Shown piece after piece: positions 8,981-15,986 of a stretch of 31,849 nucleotides of DNA (position 1 is the stretch's first letter; each line of letters starts with the position of its first letter). The position numbers and the translations under genes were made by a program. The notes beneath the pieces were generated by a model. It did no database searches. It worked only from the letters and a program-made list of their open reading frames with translations, and was not told the DNA's origin. Source of the DNA: Caryophanales bacterium UBA3375 (GTDB taxonomy: Bacteria > Bacillota_I > Bacilli_A > UBA3375); contig DEQD01000004.1 of NCBI GenBank assembly GCA_002359095.1, forward strand, positions 1 through 31,849. Reading direction: 5' to 3'.

Positions 8981-8990
8981 ATTTATGTAA

Positions 8991-9063
8991 TGTCACGGGT
9001 ACTACTTATAGTGGTTGAGAAATACCGTTTACTTGATCTAGTTAATACTAGCGTAAGGAGACA
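8991..9063 (+). promoter_or_regulatory. TPP riboswitch (THI element)
   Basis: The conserved THI-box parts are all present in order: CACGGGT near 8995, GGTTGAGAAATACC at about 9013-9026, and the block TGATCTAGTTAATACTAGCG at 9034-9053 followed by TAAGGAGACA. P1 closes with TGTC (8991-8994) pairing GACA (9060-9063). No U-rich terminator follows, so control is probably at translation of the first gene. The nine bases 8988-8996 are also exactly complementary to 9077-9085, just before the ribosome-binding site at 9088-9092, a possible alternative pairing. Confidence 0.92.
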
Positions 9064-9096
9064 TATATATATTATTGTGACATTATTAGGAGTTGT

Positions 9097-9828
9097 ATGA
9101 ATAAAAAAACAATGACACTAGTAATTGTCACTTTTTTTATTATCTGGCAAATTATTGGTTTAATATTTACTAATTACACAACTATTATACCTACACCTTT
9201 AATGATAATAGAAGCTATAATAAGTAATTGGTATTATCTACTTACTAATACTATTAACACATTATTAATTACTATTATCTGTATTATCCTTACCATAATA
9301 GCTAGTTATGTTATTAGTATAATTATTGATAATTATACTTGGGGAATAATAATTTATAAGATTATTAGCATCTTACAAATTATTCCCGCAATTATAATTA
9401 TCCCTATTACTATTACTATCTTTGGATTTAGTATTACTAATATTATTTTCTTTAATGTAATTATATCTTCTTTTCCCCTTATTACATTAATTACTAAAAG
9501 TTTTAAATCCATTAATAGTAATACTATTTTATGGTTTAAAACTTTAACTGACTCTAAATTTAAACTATATAGTTTATTAAAAATACCATATAGTTTTAAA
9601 GCACTACATCAAGGAATGATGTTAGTAACTACTTATGCAATGAGCAATACTATAACTAGTCAATACTTAATTGGACAAAAAGGATTAGGATTAGTTTTAA
9701 AAAGAAGTATTAGTAACTTCCAAATAGATCTTAGTTTTAGTGTGTGTATAATTGTAATATTAACATCATTAACATTATTTTATTTAAACAACATACTTTA
9801 TAATAGGAGCAAGTATGGAAAAAATTAA
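9097..9828 (+). CDS. thiX: ABC transporter permease for a thiamine precursor (ThiX-like)
   Basis: This 243-residue protein is almost entirely hydrophobic, with about six membrane helices, and has the organisation of the binding-protein-dependent permease family (SsuC/TauC/ThiX type). The cytoplasmic coupling region is visible around residues 140-190, and the Gly-rich segment GQKGLGLVL near 200 is typical of the family. It would form the membrane channel of the importer encoded with the next two genes. The TPP riboswitch directly upstream points to a thiamine-related substrate, probably a hydroxymethylpyrimidine derivative. AGGAG at 9088-9092 supports the ATG at 9097. The gene overlaps the next one by 14 bp. 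Composition is very rich in Ile, Asn and Thr, reflecting the AT bias. Confidence 0.85.
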   Translation: MNKKTMTLVIVTFFIIWQIIGLIFTNYTTIIPTPLMIIEAIISNWYYLLTNTINTLLITIICIILTIIASYVISIIIDNYTWGIIIYKIISILQIIPAIIIIPITITIFGFSITNIIFFNVIISSFPLITLITKSFKSINSNTILWFKTLTDSKFKLYSLLKIPYSFKALHQGMMLVTTYAMSNTITSQYLIGQKGLGLVLKRSISNFQIDLSFSVCIIVILTSLTLFYLNNILYNRSKYGKN

Positions 9829-10750
9829 ATTATTATTTTTACTTATCATCGTTTTTATTAGTGGTTGTGACTATAATAAAAACGATGAAAACAAAATAAA
9901 ATTAGCACTAGACTATACACCTAATACTAACTACATTGGTGTATATGTAGCTAAAGAATTAGGATATTATGATGAAGTAGGTATTAATGTTGAACTAATT
10001 AACTCCTCTAGTGTTAGTGTTGAAACATTAGTTAATACCAATCAAGCTGATTTTGGATACAGCTATTCTGAATCAGTCTTGATTGCTAATCAAAATGATC
10101 ACCACATTAGTTCTATCTATACTCTATATAATCAAAACTTAAGTGGTTTCATCTCACAAAAAAATAAGAACATAACTTCCATTACTGACTTTAGTAATAA
10201 AACATACTGTGGATGGGGTGATGAAAGCGAAGAAAAAATATTAAAAGGTTTAATGAAGGTTAATGGTGTTGATCCTAACAGTATCAACATCGTTAATACC
10301 GATTTAACCTTTGCCACTGATGTAAGTAATAAATGTGATATTTTCTGGAGCTATGAAGGGTGGGGTAATATTGAAGCACAATTTGCCGGAATTAATTATA
10401 ACTATATTCCATTAACTTCCCTAAACCTTAATTACTTTACTCCAGTATTAATTAATAACACACAAAACATTCATCCTAAAACTAATGAGTTTGTTAAGGC
10501 TACTAACAAAGGATATGTTTATGCTAAAAATAATATTGATCAAGCAGTAGATATCTATATGAAACATAATCCTCAAGATAACAAGGAATTAATCAAACAA
10601 AGTCTAGAAGTATATGCACCATATATTTCAGATACCGGATATCAGGATCCACAAATATGGAATGATTTCATTAAGTTTTGTAAAGAAAATGAAATCATCA
10701 CAGAATACAATAACCAAGGATATACAAATGAATACGTTAGCAATCCATAA
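9815..10750 (+). CDS. thiY: Substrate-binding lipoprotein, NMT1/THI5-like (ThiY-like)
   Basis: A short basic start, a hydrophobic stretch and the lipobox ISGC with Cys18 mark a lipoprotein signal; mature residue 1 would be lipid-modified and held outside the membrane. The body (311 residues) matches the NMT1/THI5-like binding-protein fold: it opens with LDYTPNTNYIGVYVAKELGYY, the hallmark of the ThiY/THI5 group, and continues with SVSVETLV and the ADFGYSYSE region. ThiY proteins bind formylaminopyrimidine or related thiamine pyrimidine precursors. It is downstream of the TPP riboswitch, overlaps the permease by 14 bp and the ATPase by 23 bp, so the three genes are one operon. AGGAG at 9805-9809 supports the start. 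The exact ligand is inferred. Confidence 0.88.
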   Translation: MEKIKLLFLLIIVFISGCDYNKNDENKIKLALDYTPNTNYIGVYVAKELGYYDEVGINVELINSSSVSVETLVNTNQADFGYSYSESVLIANQNDHHISSIYTLYNQNLSGFISQKNKNITSITDFSNKTYCGWGDESEEKILKGLMKVNGVDPNSINIVNTDLTFATDVSNKCDIFWSYEGWGNIEAQFAGINYNYIPLTSLNLNYFTPVLINNTQNIHPKTNEFVKATNKGYVYAKNNIDQAVDIYMKHNPQDNKELIKQSLEVYAPYISDTGYQDPQIWNDFIKFCKENEIITEYNNQGYTNEYVSNP

Positions 10751-11363
10751 TCTTAATTTATGTTATGATGATAAAGTTATTATAAATAACTTTAGTTTTA
10801 CTTTCAACCAAGGAATCACATGTTTAATTGGACCTTCTGGTTGTGGTAAAACTAGTTTATTTAATTGTATTATCAATAAAGATAGTTCTATTAAATATCA
10901 AGGTGATATTAGTTATTTAAGTCAAGAAAGTATACTACTTCCTTGGCTTAATGTTTATGATAATATCAACTTGATTAATAAATTAAAGGAAACTAATATT
11001 GATATAGATAGTTATTTAGAAAAATATAAATTAATTGCATACAAGAAAATGTTTCCTCATGAACTAAGTGGAGGAACAAAACGTAGAATTAATTTATTAA
11101 TGACATTTTTAAATCCCAGTAATATTATTTTACTTGATGAACCATTTAATCAAATCGATATGATTAATAAAGAGTATTTCTATGATTTTATTAAAACTCT
11201 TAACCAAGAGTTTAATAAAATCATCTTAATCAATACTCATGATATTAATGAAGCAATCAATTTATCTAATACTATTATTACTTTAACTAGTAAACCTATG
11301 AGTATAAAAAAAGTATATCAACATAATTTTAATTATGATGATATACTTAGTGATTTACGCTAA
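10728..11363 (+). CDS. thiZ: ABC transporter ATPase of the thiamine-precursor importer (ThiZ-like)
   Basis: I place the start at ATG 10728, preceded by AAGGA at 10716-10720; the open frame extends upstream to 10614 but that part lies inside thiY and has no family resemblance. The resulting 211 residues carry all ATPase motifs: Walker A GPSGCGKT (35-42), Q-loop Gln66, signature LSGGT (113-117), Walker B IILLDEP (133-139) and switch His171. It would energise ThiX. At 211 residues it is shorter than most family members (about 240-260), lacking C-terminal sequence. Its stop lies past the stop of the convergent carboxypeptidase gene, a 9-bp tail overlap. Confidence 0.87.
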   Translation: MNTLAIHNLNLCYDDKVIINNFSFTFNQGITCLIGPSGCGKTSLFNCIINKDSSIKYQGDISYLSQESILLPWLNVYDNINLINKLKETNIDIDSYLEKYKLIAYKKMFPHELSGGTKRRINLLMTFLNPSNIILLDEPFNQIDMINKEYFYDFIKTLNQEFNKIILINTHDINEAINLSNTIITLTSKPMSIKKVYQHNFNYDDILSDLR

Positions 11364-12101
11364 CCCTAAATATTCTTCTAGTGTTATTCCTTGATTCATA
11401 ATTTGTGTTGCTATATCAACACCAACATAACGTAAGTGCCATTGTTCGTGTTGATATCCAGTAACGTTTTCTTTACCGGATGGATAACGCAGAATAAATC
11501 CATACTTAGCACAATTATTTAGTATCCATTGACTTTCAGCAGGACTTTCTACTAAATTACCTTGCCAATCAATTAAATCAAAAGCTAAACCTGTTTGATG
11601 CTCTGAGTGTCCCGGTTTAGCCGAAAAACGATTAGCTTCTGCTTCACCATGAGTTTGAATATAACCATTATATAAGCTTTCTTGATATTGGTATGTTCTA
11701 TATCCACTATAATTATTGCTGATATTCATTCCTTGTGCTTGAGCATCAGCAATTAATTTTAATAACTGCTGTTTTGCTTCTGGATTTTCTCCAGGTGCAA
11801 AGCTAGCAGGTAGAGCGTATTGTTTATTAACCACTAAAATACCATTAACATAAAATGGTTCGTTATCTTTTTGTGTTGGTGGATTTGGCGTTTCTTGTCG
11901 AACTTGTTGGTGAGGAACTTTTTCTATTTCAACTGATTGGGGCTCTTGTTCTTGATTTTCCTCTTCAACAACAGCTTCTTCAACTTTTTCTACCTCTGGC
12001 ATTTGAAAATAATTTTGGTATAACACTTCAAAAATTAAAAACATTGATGTTATCATCAGTAACGAAATTAACAATGTTTGAACTAGCTTATTTTTCTTCA
12101 T
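11355..12101 (-). CDS. VanY-type D-alanyl-D-alanine carboxypeptidase (peptidase M15B)
   Basis: An N-terminal membrane anchor (about residues 8-27) is followed by a Glu/Pro/Gln-rich linker (about 35-80) and a zinc carboxypeptidase domain. The M15B signature is intact: S-E-H-Q-T-G-L-A-F-D gives zinc ligands His168 and Asp175, and HEQWHL gives catalytic Glu219 and zinc ligand His222. Such enzymes trim the terminal D-Ala from peptidoglycan stem peptides outside the membrane. The presence of this gene suggests the organism makes peptidoglycan. The gene lies just past the terminator of the long minus-strand operon, leaving little room for its own promoter, so it may rely on read-through. AAAGG precedes the ATG. 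No vancomycin-resistance partner genes are nearby, so ordinary wall remodelling is likelier. Confidence 0.88.
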   Translation of the reverse strand: MKKNKLVQTLLISLLMITSMFLIFEVLYQNYFQMPEVEKVEEAVVEEENQEQEPQSVEIEKVPHQQVRQETPNPPTQKDNEPFYVNGILVVNKQYALPASFAPGENPEAKQQLLKLIADAQAQGMNISNNYSGYRTYQYQESLYNGYIQTHGEAEANRFSAKPGHSEHQTGLAFDLIDWQGNLVESPAESQWILNNCAKYGFILRYPSGKENVTGYQHEQWHLRYVGVDIATQIMNQGITLEEYLGLA

Positions 12102-12114
12102 AAATTACCTTTAT

Positions 12115-12140
12115 AAAAAGCACACTATAGTGTGCTTTTA
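12115..12140 (-). terminator. Rho-independent terminator of the 19-gene operon
   Basis: A perfect palindrome, AAAAGCACAC TATA GTGTGCTTTT in reading direction, is followed by a T-run on the minus strand (GCTTTTTATAAA). It lies just past the stop of the SPFH gene and only about 14 bp before the carboxypeptidase ATG. Confidence 0.85.
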
Positions 12141-12146
12141 GTTTAA

Positions 12147-13088
12147 CTAATTTTGTTTTTTAGAATCTTTAGCAATTTCACTAAACCCTGTAACTAACGA
12201 AGCAAGACTTCCCATTTCTGCTGGAATAATAACTTTACTACTATCACTGTTTCCAATTTCAGTTAAAGCAGTATATCCTTCTAAACGTAAGTAAGCTTCA
12301 CTAGGGTGTGATTCATTAATTTTTTGAATTGCTTCAGCTCGAGCTTGTGAAACTAAACGTACAGCTTCAGCTTCCCCTTGAGCTCTTGCAATACTAGCAG
12401 CTTTTTCTGCTTCTGCTAATGCAATACGAGATTGTTTCTCCCCTTCAGCTCTAGCAATAAGAGATTGTTTTTCTCCTTCAGCTCTAGCAATTTGAGCTTC
12501 TTTTTCCCCTTGTGCTTGAAGGATAGCTTCACGACGTTCACGTTCAGCACGCATTTGTTTTTCCATAGTATCTTGAATATCACGTGGCGGAATAATGTTT
12601 TTTAATTCCACACGGTTAATTCTAACACCCCATTTGTCTGTAGCTTCATCTAAGATTTGACGCATTTGGCTATTAATACGATCACGACTTGTTAATGTTT
12701 CATCTAATTCCATAGCACCAATAATATTTCTTAATGTTGTTGCTGTTAATTTATCAATTGCCATGTATGGATTTTCACTTCCATAACAATAAGCTTTAGG
12801 GTCAGTAATTTCTAAATAAATTACTGTATCAATCATCATTGATACGTTATCTTTTGTAATTACAGTTTGTGGTTCAAAATCTACCACTTGTTCTTTTAAA
12901 CTAATTTTACGTGCAACACGATCAATAAATGGCAAAATAAAATGTACCCCTACTGTATATGTTGCATAATATTTACCTAATCGTTCTACTACATAAACAT
13001 GTGCTTGTGGAACGATTTTAACCATCATTATTACAGCTATTAAAATAATAGCAATTAAAATAAATAATACTAATAATAAACCTGACAT
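12147..13088 (-). CDS. qmcA: SPFH/band 7 membrane protein (QmcA/paraslipin-like)
   Basis: A 313-residue protein with one N-terminal membrane helix (residues about 3-23), then the SPFH/band 7 domain recognisable from ERLGKYYATYTVGVHFILPF through VELKNIIPP. A long charged coiled coil follows (about 180-250) with an 11-residue repeat of the form IARAEGEKQSR. These proteins form oligomeric membrane scaffolds related to stomatin and HflK/C. In bacteria the paraslipin type is usually paired with an NfeD protein, and here the NfeD gene ends 1 bp before this start. It is the last gene of the long operon, with a terminator 7-32 bp beyond its stop. The precise role is not known. Confidence 0.9.
   Translation of the reverse strand: MSGLLLVLFILIAIILIAVIMMVKIVPQAHVYVVERLGKYYATYTVGVHFILPFIDRVARKISLKEQVVDFEPQTVITKDNVSMMIDTVIYLEITDPKAYCYGSENPYMAIDKLTATTLRNIIGAMELDETLTSRDRINSQMRQILDEATDKWGVRINRVELKNIIPPRDIQDTMEKQMRAERERREAILQAQGEKEAQIARAEGEKQSLIARAEGEKQSRIALAEAEKAASIARAQGEAEAVRLVSQARAEAIQKINESHPSEAYLRLEGYTALTEIGNSDSSKVIIPAEMGSLASLVTGFSEIAKDSKKQN
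12377..12508 (-). repeat. Four 33-bp tandem repeats in the SPFH coiled coil
   Basis: Units begin at 12377, 12410, 12443 and 12476, each encoding 11 residues of the type IARAEGEKQSR. The units at 12443 and 12476 are nearly identical in their first half. Hendecad repeats are typical of flotillin-like coiled coils, and the DNA similarity indicates slippage-type expansion. Confidence 0.8.
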
Positions 13089-13089
13089 A

Positions 13090-13518
13090 TTATATCTCCT
13101 TTACTTTTACTTTTACTCCTGTAATGTCAACTACTTCGACATTACTTCCTTCTTTAATTGGAGTGTTATTAACACTTATTGCACTCCAAATTTCTTGATC
13201 AACTTTGACTTGACCAAAGTCGATCCCATTGATTTCTTTAATAACAATTCCTTGTTGACCAATAATTCGATCACTGTTTGTTCTATCTATTTTTTTACCT
13301 TGTAATTTTCTAGCAACTGGTCTAGTTAACGTAACACCAATTACTACTACAATTGTGAGTACAATACATTGCATATAAAAAGGTAGATTATAGTTATTCA
13401 TAACTAATGCAATTATTGCTCCAATACTAAAGAATATTGCAATTAAATCTACTGTAATTAATTCAACAATAATTCCTAGTATAATTAGTGTTATCCAAAA
13501 TATCATAACGCTACTCAT
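13090..13518 (-). CDS. nfeD: Short NfeD-family membrane protein
   Basis: 142 residues with two to three N-terminal hydrophobic helices (about 5-75), then a soluble beta-rich domain from about residue 80 (IGQQGIVIKEI, ending in NVEVVDITGVKVKVKEI) matching the OB fold of NfeD C-terminal domains. This is the short form that lacks the ClpP-like protease domain. It sits immediately upstream of the SPFH partner, the usual genomic pairing, and the two products are thought to act together at the membrane. Spacing to both neighbours is under 10 bp. Function beyond membrane organisation is uncertain. Confidence 0.88.
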   Translation of the reverse strand: MSSVMIFWITLIILGIIVELITVDLIAIFFSIGAIIALVMNNYNLPFYMQCIVLTIVVVIGVTLTRPVARKLQGKKIDRTNSDRIIGQQGIVIKEINGIDFGQVKVDQEIWSAISVNNTPIKEGSNVEVVDITGVKVKVKEI

Positions 13519-13527
13519 ATTAACCTC

Positions 13528-14262
13528 CTACAATTTTGATGAAACTATTTCTTGAACTCTAGTTGCAATTTGTTGTGTGTTTAAACCTACATAATCCTCC
13601 TTAGTAAGTGGTTTGTGAAAATGAATATTAACCACACCTGGTTCTAACATATCCATGTAGTTGGTAGTATTATGGATTTTTTCAGAATCCATAATTGTTA
13701 TTGGTACAATTAATAATCCATTATTTTTAGCAATCTTAAAGGCACCCGATAAGAAATCACCACATTTCTTATCACCTAAATCTTGTTCTGATTTAATCCT
13801 TCCTTCTGGAAAGACCAAATAACTAGTATTAGAAGTTTTAACATAATCACTAGCTTTTTTAATTTCTAACGCTGTCTTTCTAATATCATTGCGATGAATA
13901 TAAATACATTTACTAGCATCAATCACATTACCTATAATTTTAATTTTTTTAAGATTTTCAAATTCACTAGCGATAAAAAATCCACAAGGATGATTTATAT
14001 ATTGAAATACAAATAAAGGATCAAACATGCTTTGATGATTACTAACAAATAATACTTGTTTATCTCTAAAACTTTCATCTTCATAAGTTACATTTATTTT
14101 AATATCATAGTGTTTAGTTAAATCACTACAAAAATCATTAGCAACATCAAATAAATAATCTATATCTTGAGTCTTTTTAAAATAACGATAATCTTTTTTA
14201 TGTTTTCTAACAAAAGCCCAAAATAAATTCCATAACTTCCAATTCTTTTTCTTTTTACTCAT
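13528..14262 (-). CDS. 1-acyl-glycerol-3-phosphate acyltransferase family protein (PlsC-like)
   Basis: The acyltransferase motifs are clear: the catalytic NHxxxxD box as N75-H76 to D81 in SNHQSMFD, and the substrate-binding FPEGR at 151-155. The family adds an acyl chain to lysophosphatidic acid at the inner membrane face to make phosphatidic acid. The N-terminus is strongly basic (KKKKNWKLW), as expected for membrane-surface association, and has no clear transmembrane helix. At 244 residues it is of usual length. It begins 1 bp past the stop of the universal stress protein gene and ends 9 bp before nfeD. Specificity for a particular lysophospholipid cannot be read from the sequence. Confidence 0.85.
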   Translation of the reverse strand: MSKKKKNWKLWNLFWAFVRKHKKDYRYFKKTQDIDYLFDVANDFCSDLTKHYDIKINVTYEDESFRDKQVLFVSNHQSMFDPLFVFQYINHPCGFFIASEFENLKKIKIIGNVIDASKCIYIHRNDIRKTALEIKKASDYVKTSNTSYLVFPEGRIKSEQDLGDKKCGDFLSGAFKIAKNNGLLIVPITIMDSEKIHNTTNYMDMLEPGVVNIHFHKPLTKEDYVGLNTQQIATRVQEIVSSKL

Positions 14263-14263
14263 A

Positions 14264-14695
14264 TTATGATTTTACAATAAACACATCTGTTTTAGCTTTA
14301 TCTGCAATTTTTGCTGATACACTACCTAAAAAGATTTCACTAAATTCAGTTTTATTATTTGATCCACATACAACTAAATCATAATTTAGTTCTTCATATA
14401 AATCATCAACTACAGTGTTAGCGATTTTTAGACCACTCTTAACACTACCACTAGCTTCAATTCCTTGTTCTTTTATACTTTCAACAATTGATTGTAATTG
14501 TTTGTGACTAGTTTCATTATCTCCTGGAGTAATGACACTAGCACCCAAATCAATTGTTGAATCAATTACTACCATCTGTGATACATATACCACATTGATC
14601 TTAGCATTACTAATTTTAGCAATACTGACTGCTTTATTAATCACACTAGTATTATCTTTTTCTAAATCTACTGCAACTAATATATTCTTATACAT
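14264..14695 (-). CDS. Universal stress protein (UspA family)
   Basis: 143 residues, one Usp domain: MYKNILVAVDLEKDNTSVINKAVSIAK at the N-terminus and VVCGSNN...FLGSVSAKIADKAKTDVFIVKS at the C-terminus. The classic ATP-binding pattern G-x2-G-x9-G(S/T) is only partly kept: GS and the final GSVS are present, but the middle Gly is replaced in GSNNKTEF. Nucleotide binding is therefore doubtful. Such proteins are cytosolic and linked to stress survival. AGGAG lies just upstream of the ATG. It sits between the DUF21-CBS pair and the acyltransferase, inside the long operon. Confidence 0.87.
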   Translation of the reverse strand: MYKNILVAVDLEKDNTSVINKAVSIAKISNAKINVVYVSQMVVIDSTIDLGASVITPGDNETSHKQLQSIVESIKEQGIEASGSVKSGLKIANTVVDDLYEELNYDLVVCGSNNKTEFSEIFLGSVSAKIADKAKTDVFIVKS

Positions 14696-14723
14696 AATTA
14701 CTCCTATTTACATATATATTTTA

Positions 14724-15986
14724 TCAAATTTCAAAATCAACATATAAGATATTAATTAGTACTTGTTCAATACTATTATCAACTATTGTTTTAACAATAA
14801 GTTGATAATTATCTTCTTCTATCACATCATCAATTTCAGGTATACGTTCTAATTTATCTAAAATATATTTTGCAATAGTAATATCTTCATCATAATCAAT
14901 TTTAATAATATCATTTAAGTCACTAAGTAATACATCACTTTCAACTAAATATTGATTTGGTCTAATTCTTCTAATTTTTTTAACCACATCATCATGTTCA
15001 TCCCAAATCTCACCAACTAGCTCTTCAATCATATCCTCAACACTAATTATCCCTTGCATTACTCCATATTCATCAACCACTACTGCTAATTGATTTTTAG
15101 AATTTTGCATTTTTGGGAGTAATGTGGATATTTTCATACTATCAGGAACTATGTATGGTTTAGATACAGATTCATTTTTATCAAAATTTCGATCCTTACC
15201 AAAGCCTGATAAGAATTCACGTTCATTTAAAATACCAATAATATTATCAGTATCTTCATGATAAACTGGATATCTTGAAAATCTTGCATCAACTATAGTT
15301 TTATAAATAACTTGATTTGAATCTTCATCACTAATCATCACTACTTTATTTTTGGGTTTCATAATATTAGCAACTGTTTTATCATTAAAGATAATTGCTT
15401 TAGTAATCAAATCTTTTTGATTAGTTTTTAAATTACCTTGTTCATGCTCTTCATTAATCATGGTAATCATCTCATCATCAAAATCGTCTTCTTCAACATG
15501 TGATGGGAATGCATACTTTTTAATTAAATCAGTAATCTTAGTAATTAATATCGCTATTGGTTTTAAAACACTAACCAATAAACTTAGTGGTGTCACACAT
15601 GCATATAGTGCTCGTTCTGATTGAGTTCGACCAAATATTTTTGGTACGATCTCTCCACAAATAATAACTAGTACAGTCATAATCATTGTTGACACCATTG
15701 AAGCTGTTGCTTCATTATTAATTATCGACATAAAGAATAATAAACTCATTGTCGGTAAAATAATATTAATAAAGTTATCAAACATAACAATACTAGTAAT
15801 AACTAAATCATAGTTATCAAGTAACTTCATAATTTTTTTAGCTTTTTTATTACCATTTTCAGCTTGCGCTCTAATCTTTAAACGGTTTACTGCAGTAAGG
15901 GATGTTTCAAATACTGAAGCAATTCCTGAAAAGAACAGTAACACGATGGTCATAATTAACATTGGTAGAAACATATCAATCACCAT
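14724..15986 (-). CDS. DUF21-CBS-CorC_HlyC membrane protein, copy 2
   Basis: 420 residues with the standard layout: an N-terminal DUF21 membrane domain with about four helices (1-150), two CBS domains (about 200-320, including RYPVYHEDTDNIIGILNE and VVVDEYGVMQGIISVED), and a C-terminal CorC_HlyC domain. Relatives in Bacillus and Staphylococcus (YhdP, MpfA) protect against or export excess Mg2+; older annotations call them haemolysins. It overlaps the upstream paralogue by 11 bp and resembles it along its whole length, so the pair arose by tandem duplication. Which ion it handles is inferred from the family only. Confidence 0.88.
   Translation of the reverse strand: MVIDMFLPMLIMTIVLLFFSGIASVFETSLTAVNRLKIRAQAENGNKKAKKIMKLLDNYDLVITSIVMFDNFINIILPTMSLLFFMSIINNEATASMVSTMIMTVLVIICGEIVPKIFGRTQSERALYACVTPLSLLVSVLKPIAILITKITDLIKKYAFPSHVEEDDFDDEMITMINEEHEQGNLKTNQKDLITKAIIFNDKTVANIMKPKNKVVMISDEDSNQVIYKTIVDARFSRYPVYHEDTDNIIGILNEREFLSGFGKDRNFDKNESVSKPYIVPDSMKISTLLPKMQNSKNQLAVVVDEYGVMQGIISVEDMIEELVGEIWDEHDDVVKKIRRIRPNQYLVESDVLLSDLNDIIKIDYDEDITIAKYILDKLERIPEIDDVIEEDNYQLIVKTIVDNSIEQVLINILYVDFEI

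Larger units (their letters stand above)
8948..8984. repeat. Perfect 14-bp palindrome containing two divergent -10 boxes
   Basis: AAATATTATACCAT (8948-8961) and ATGGTATAATATTT (8971-8984) are exact reverse complements separated by 9 bp (TTTTTATCT). Each arm contains one TGGTATAAT promoter element facing outward. Confidence 0.85.

Noticed and set aside
10614..10727. Upstream extension of thiZ
   Set aside because: It lies wholly inside thiY, has no ribosome-binding site and no similarity to ABC ATPases; ATG 10728 with AAGGA fits better.
11355..12101. Vancomycin-resistance cassette
   Set aside because: Only a VanY-like enzyme is present; no ligase, dehydrogenase or two-component regulator is nearby.
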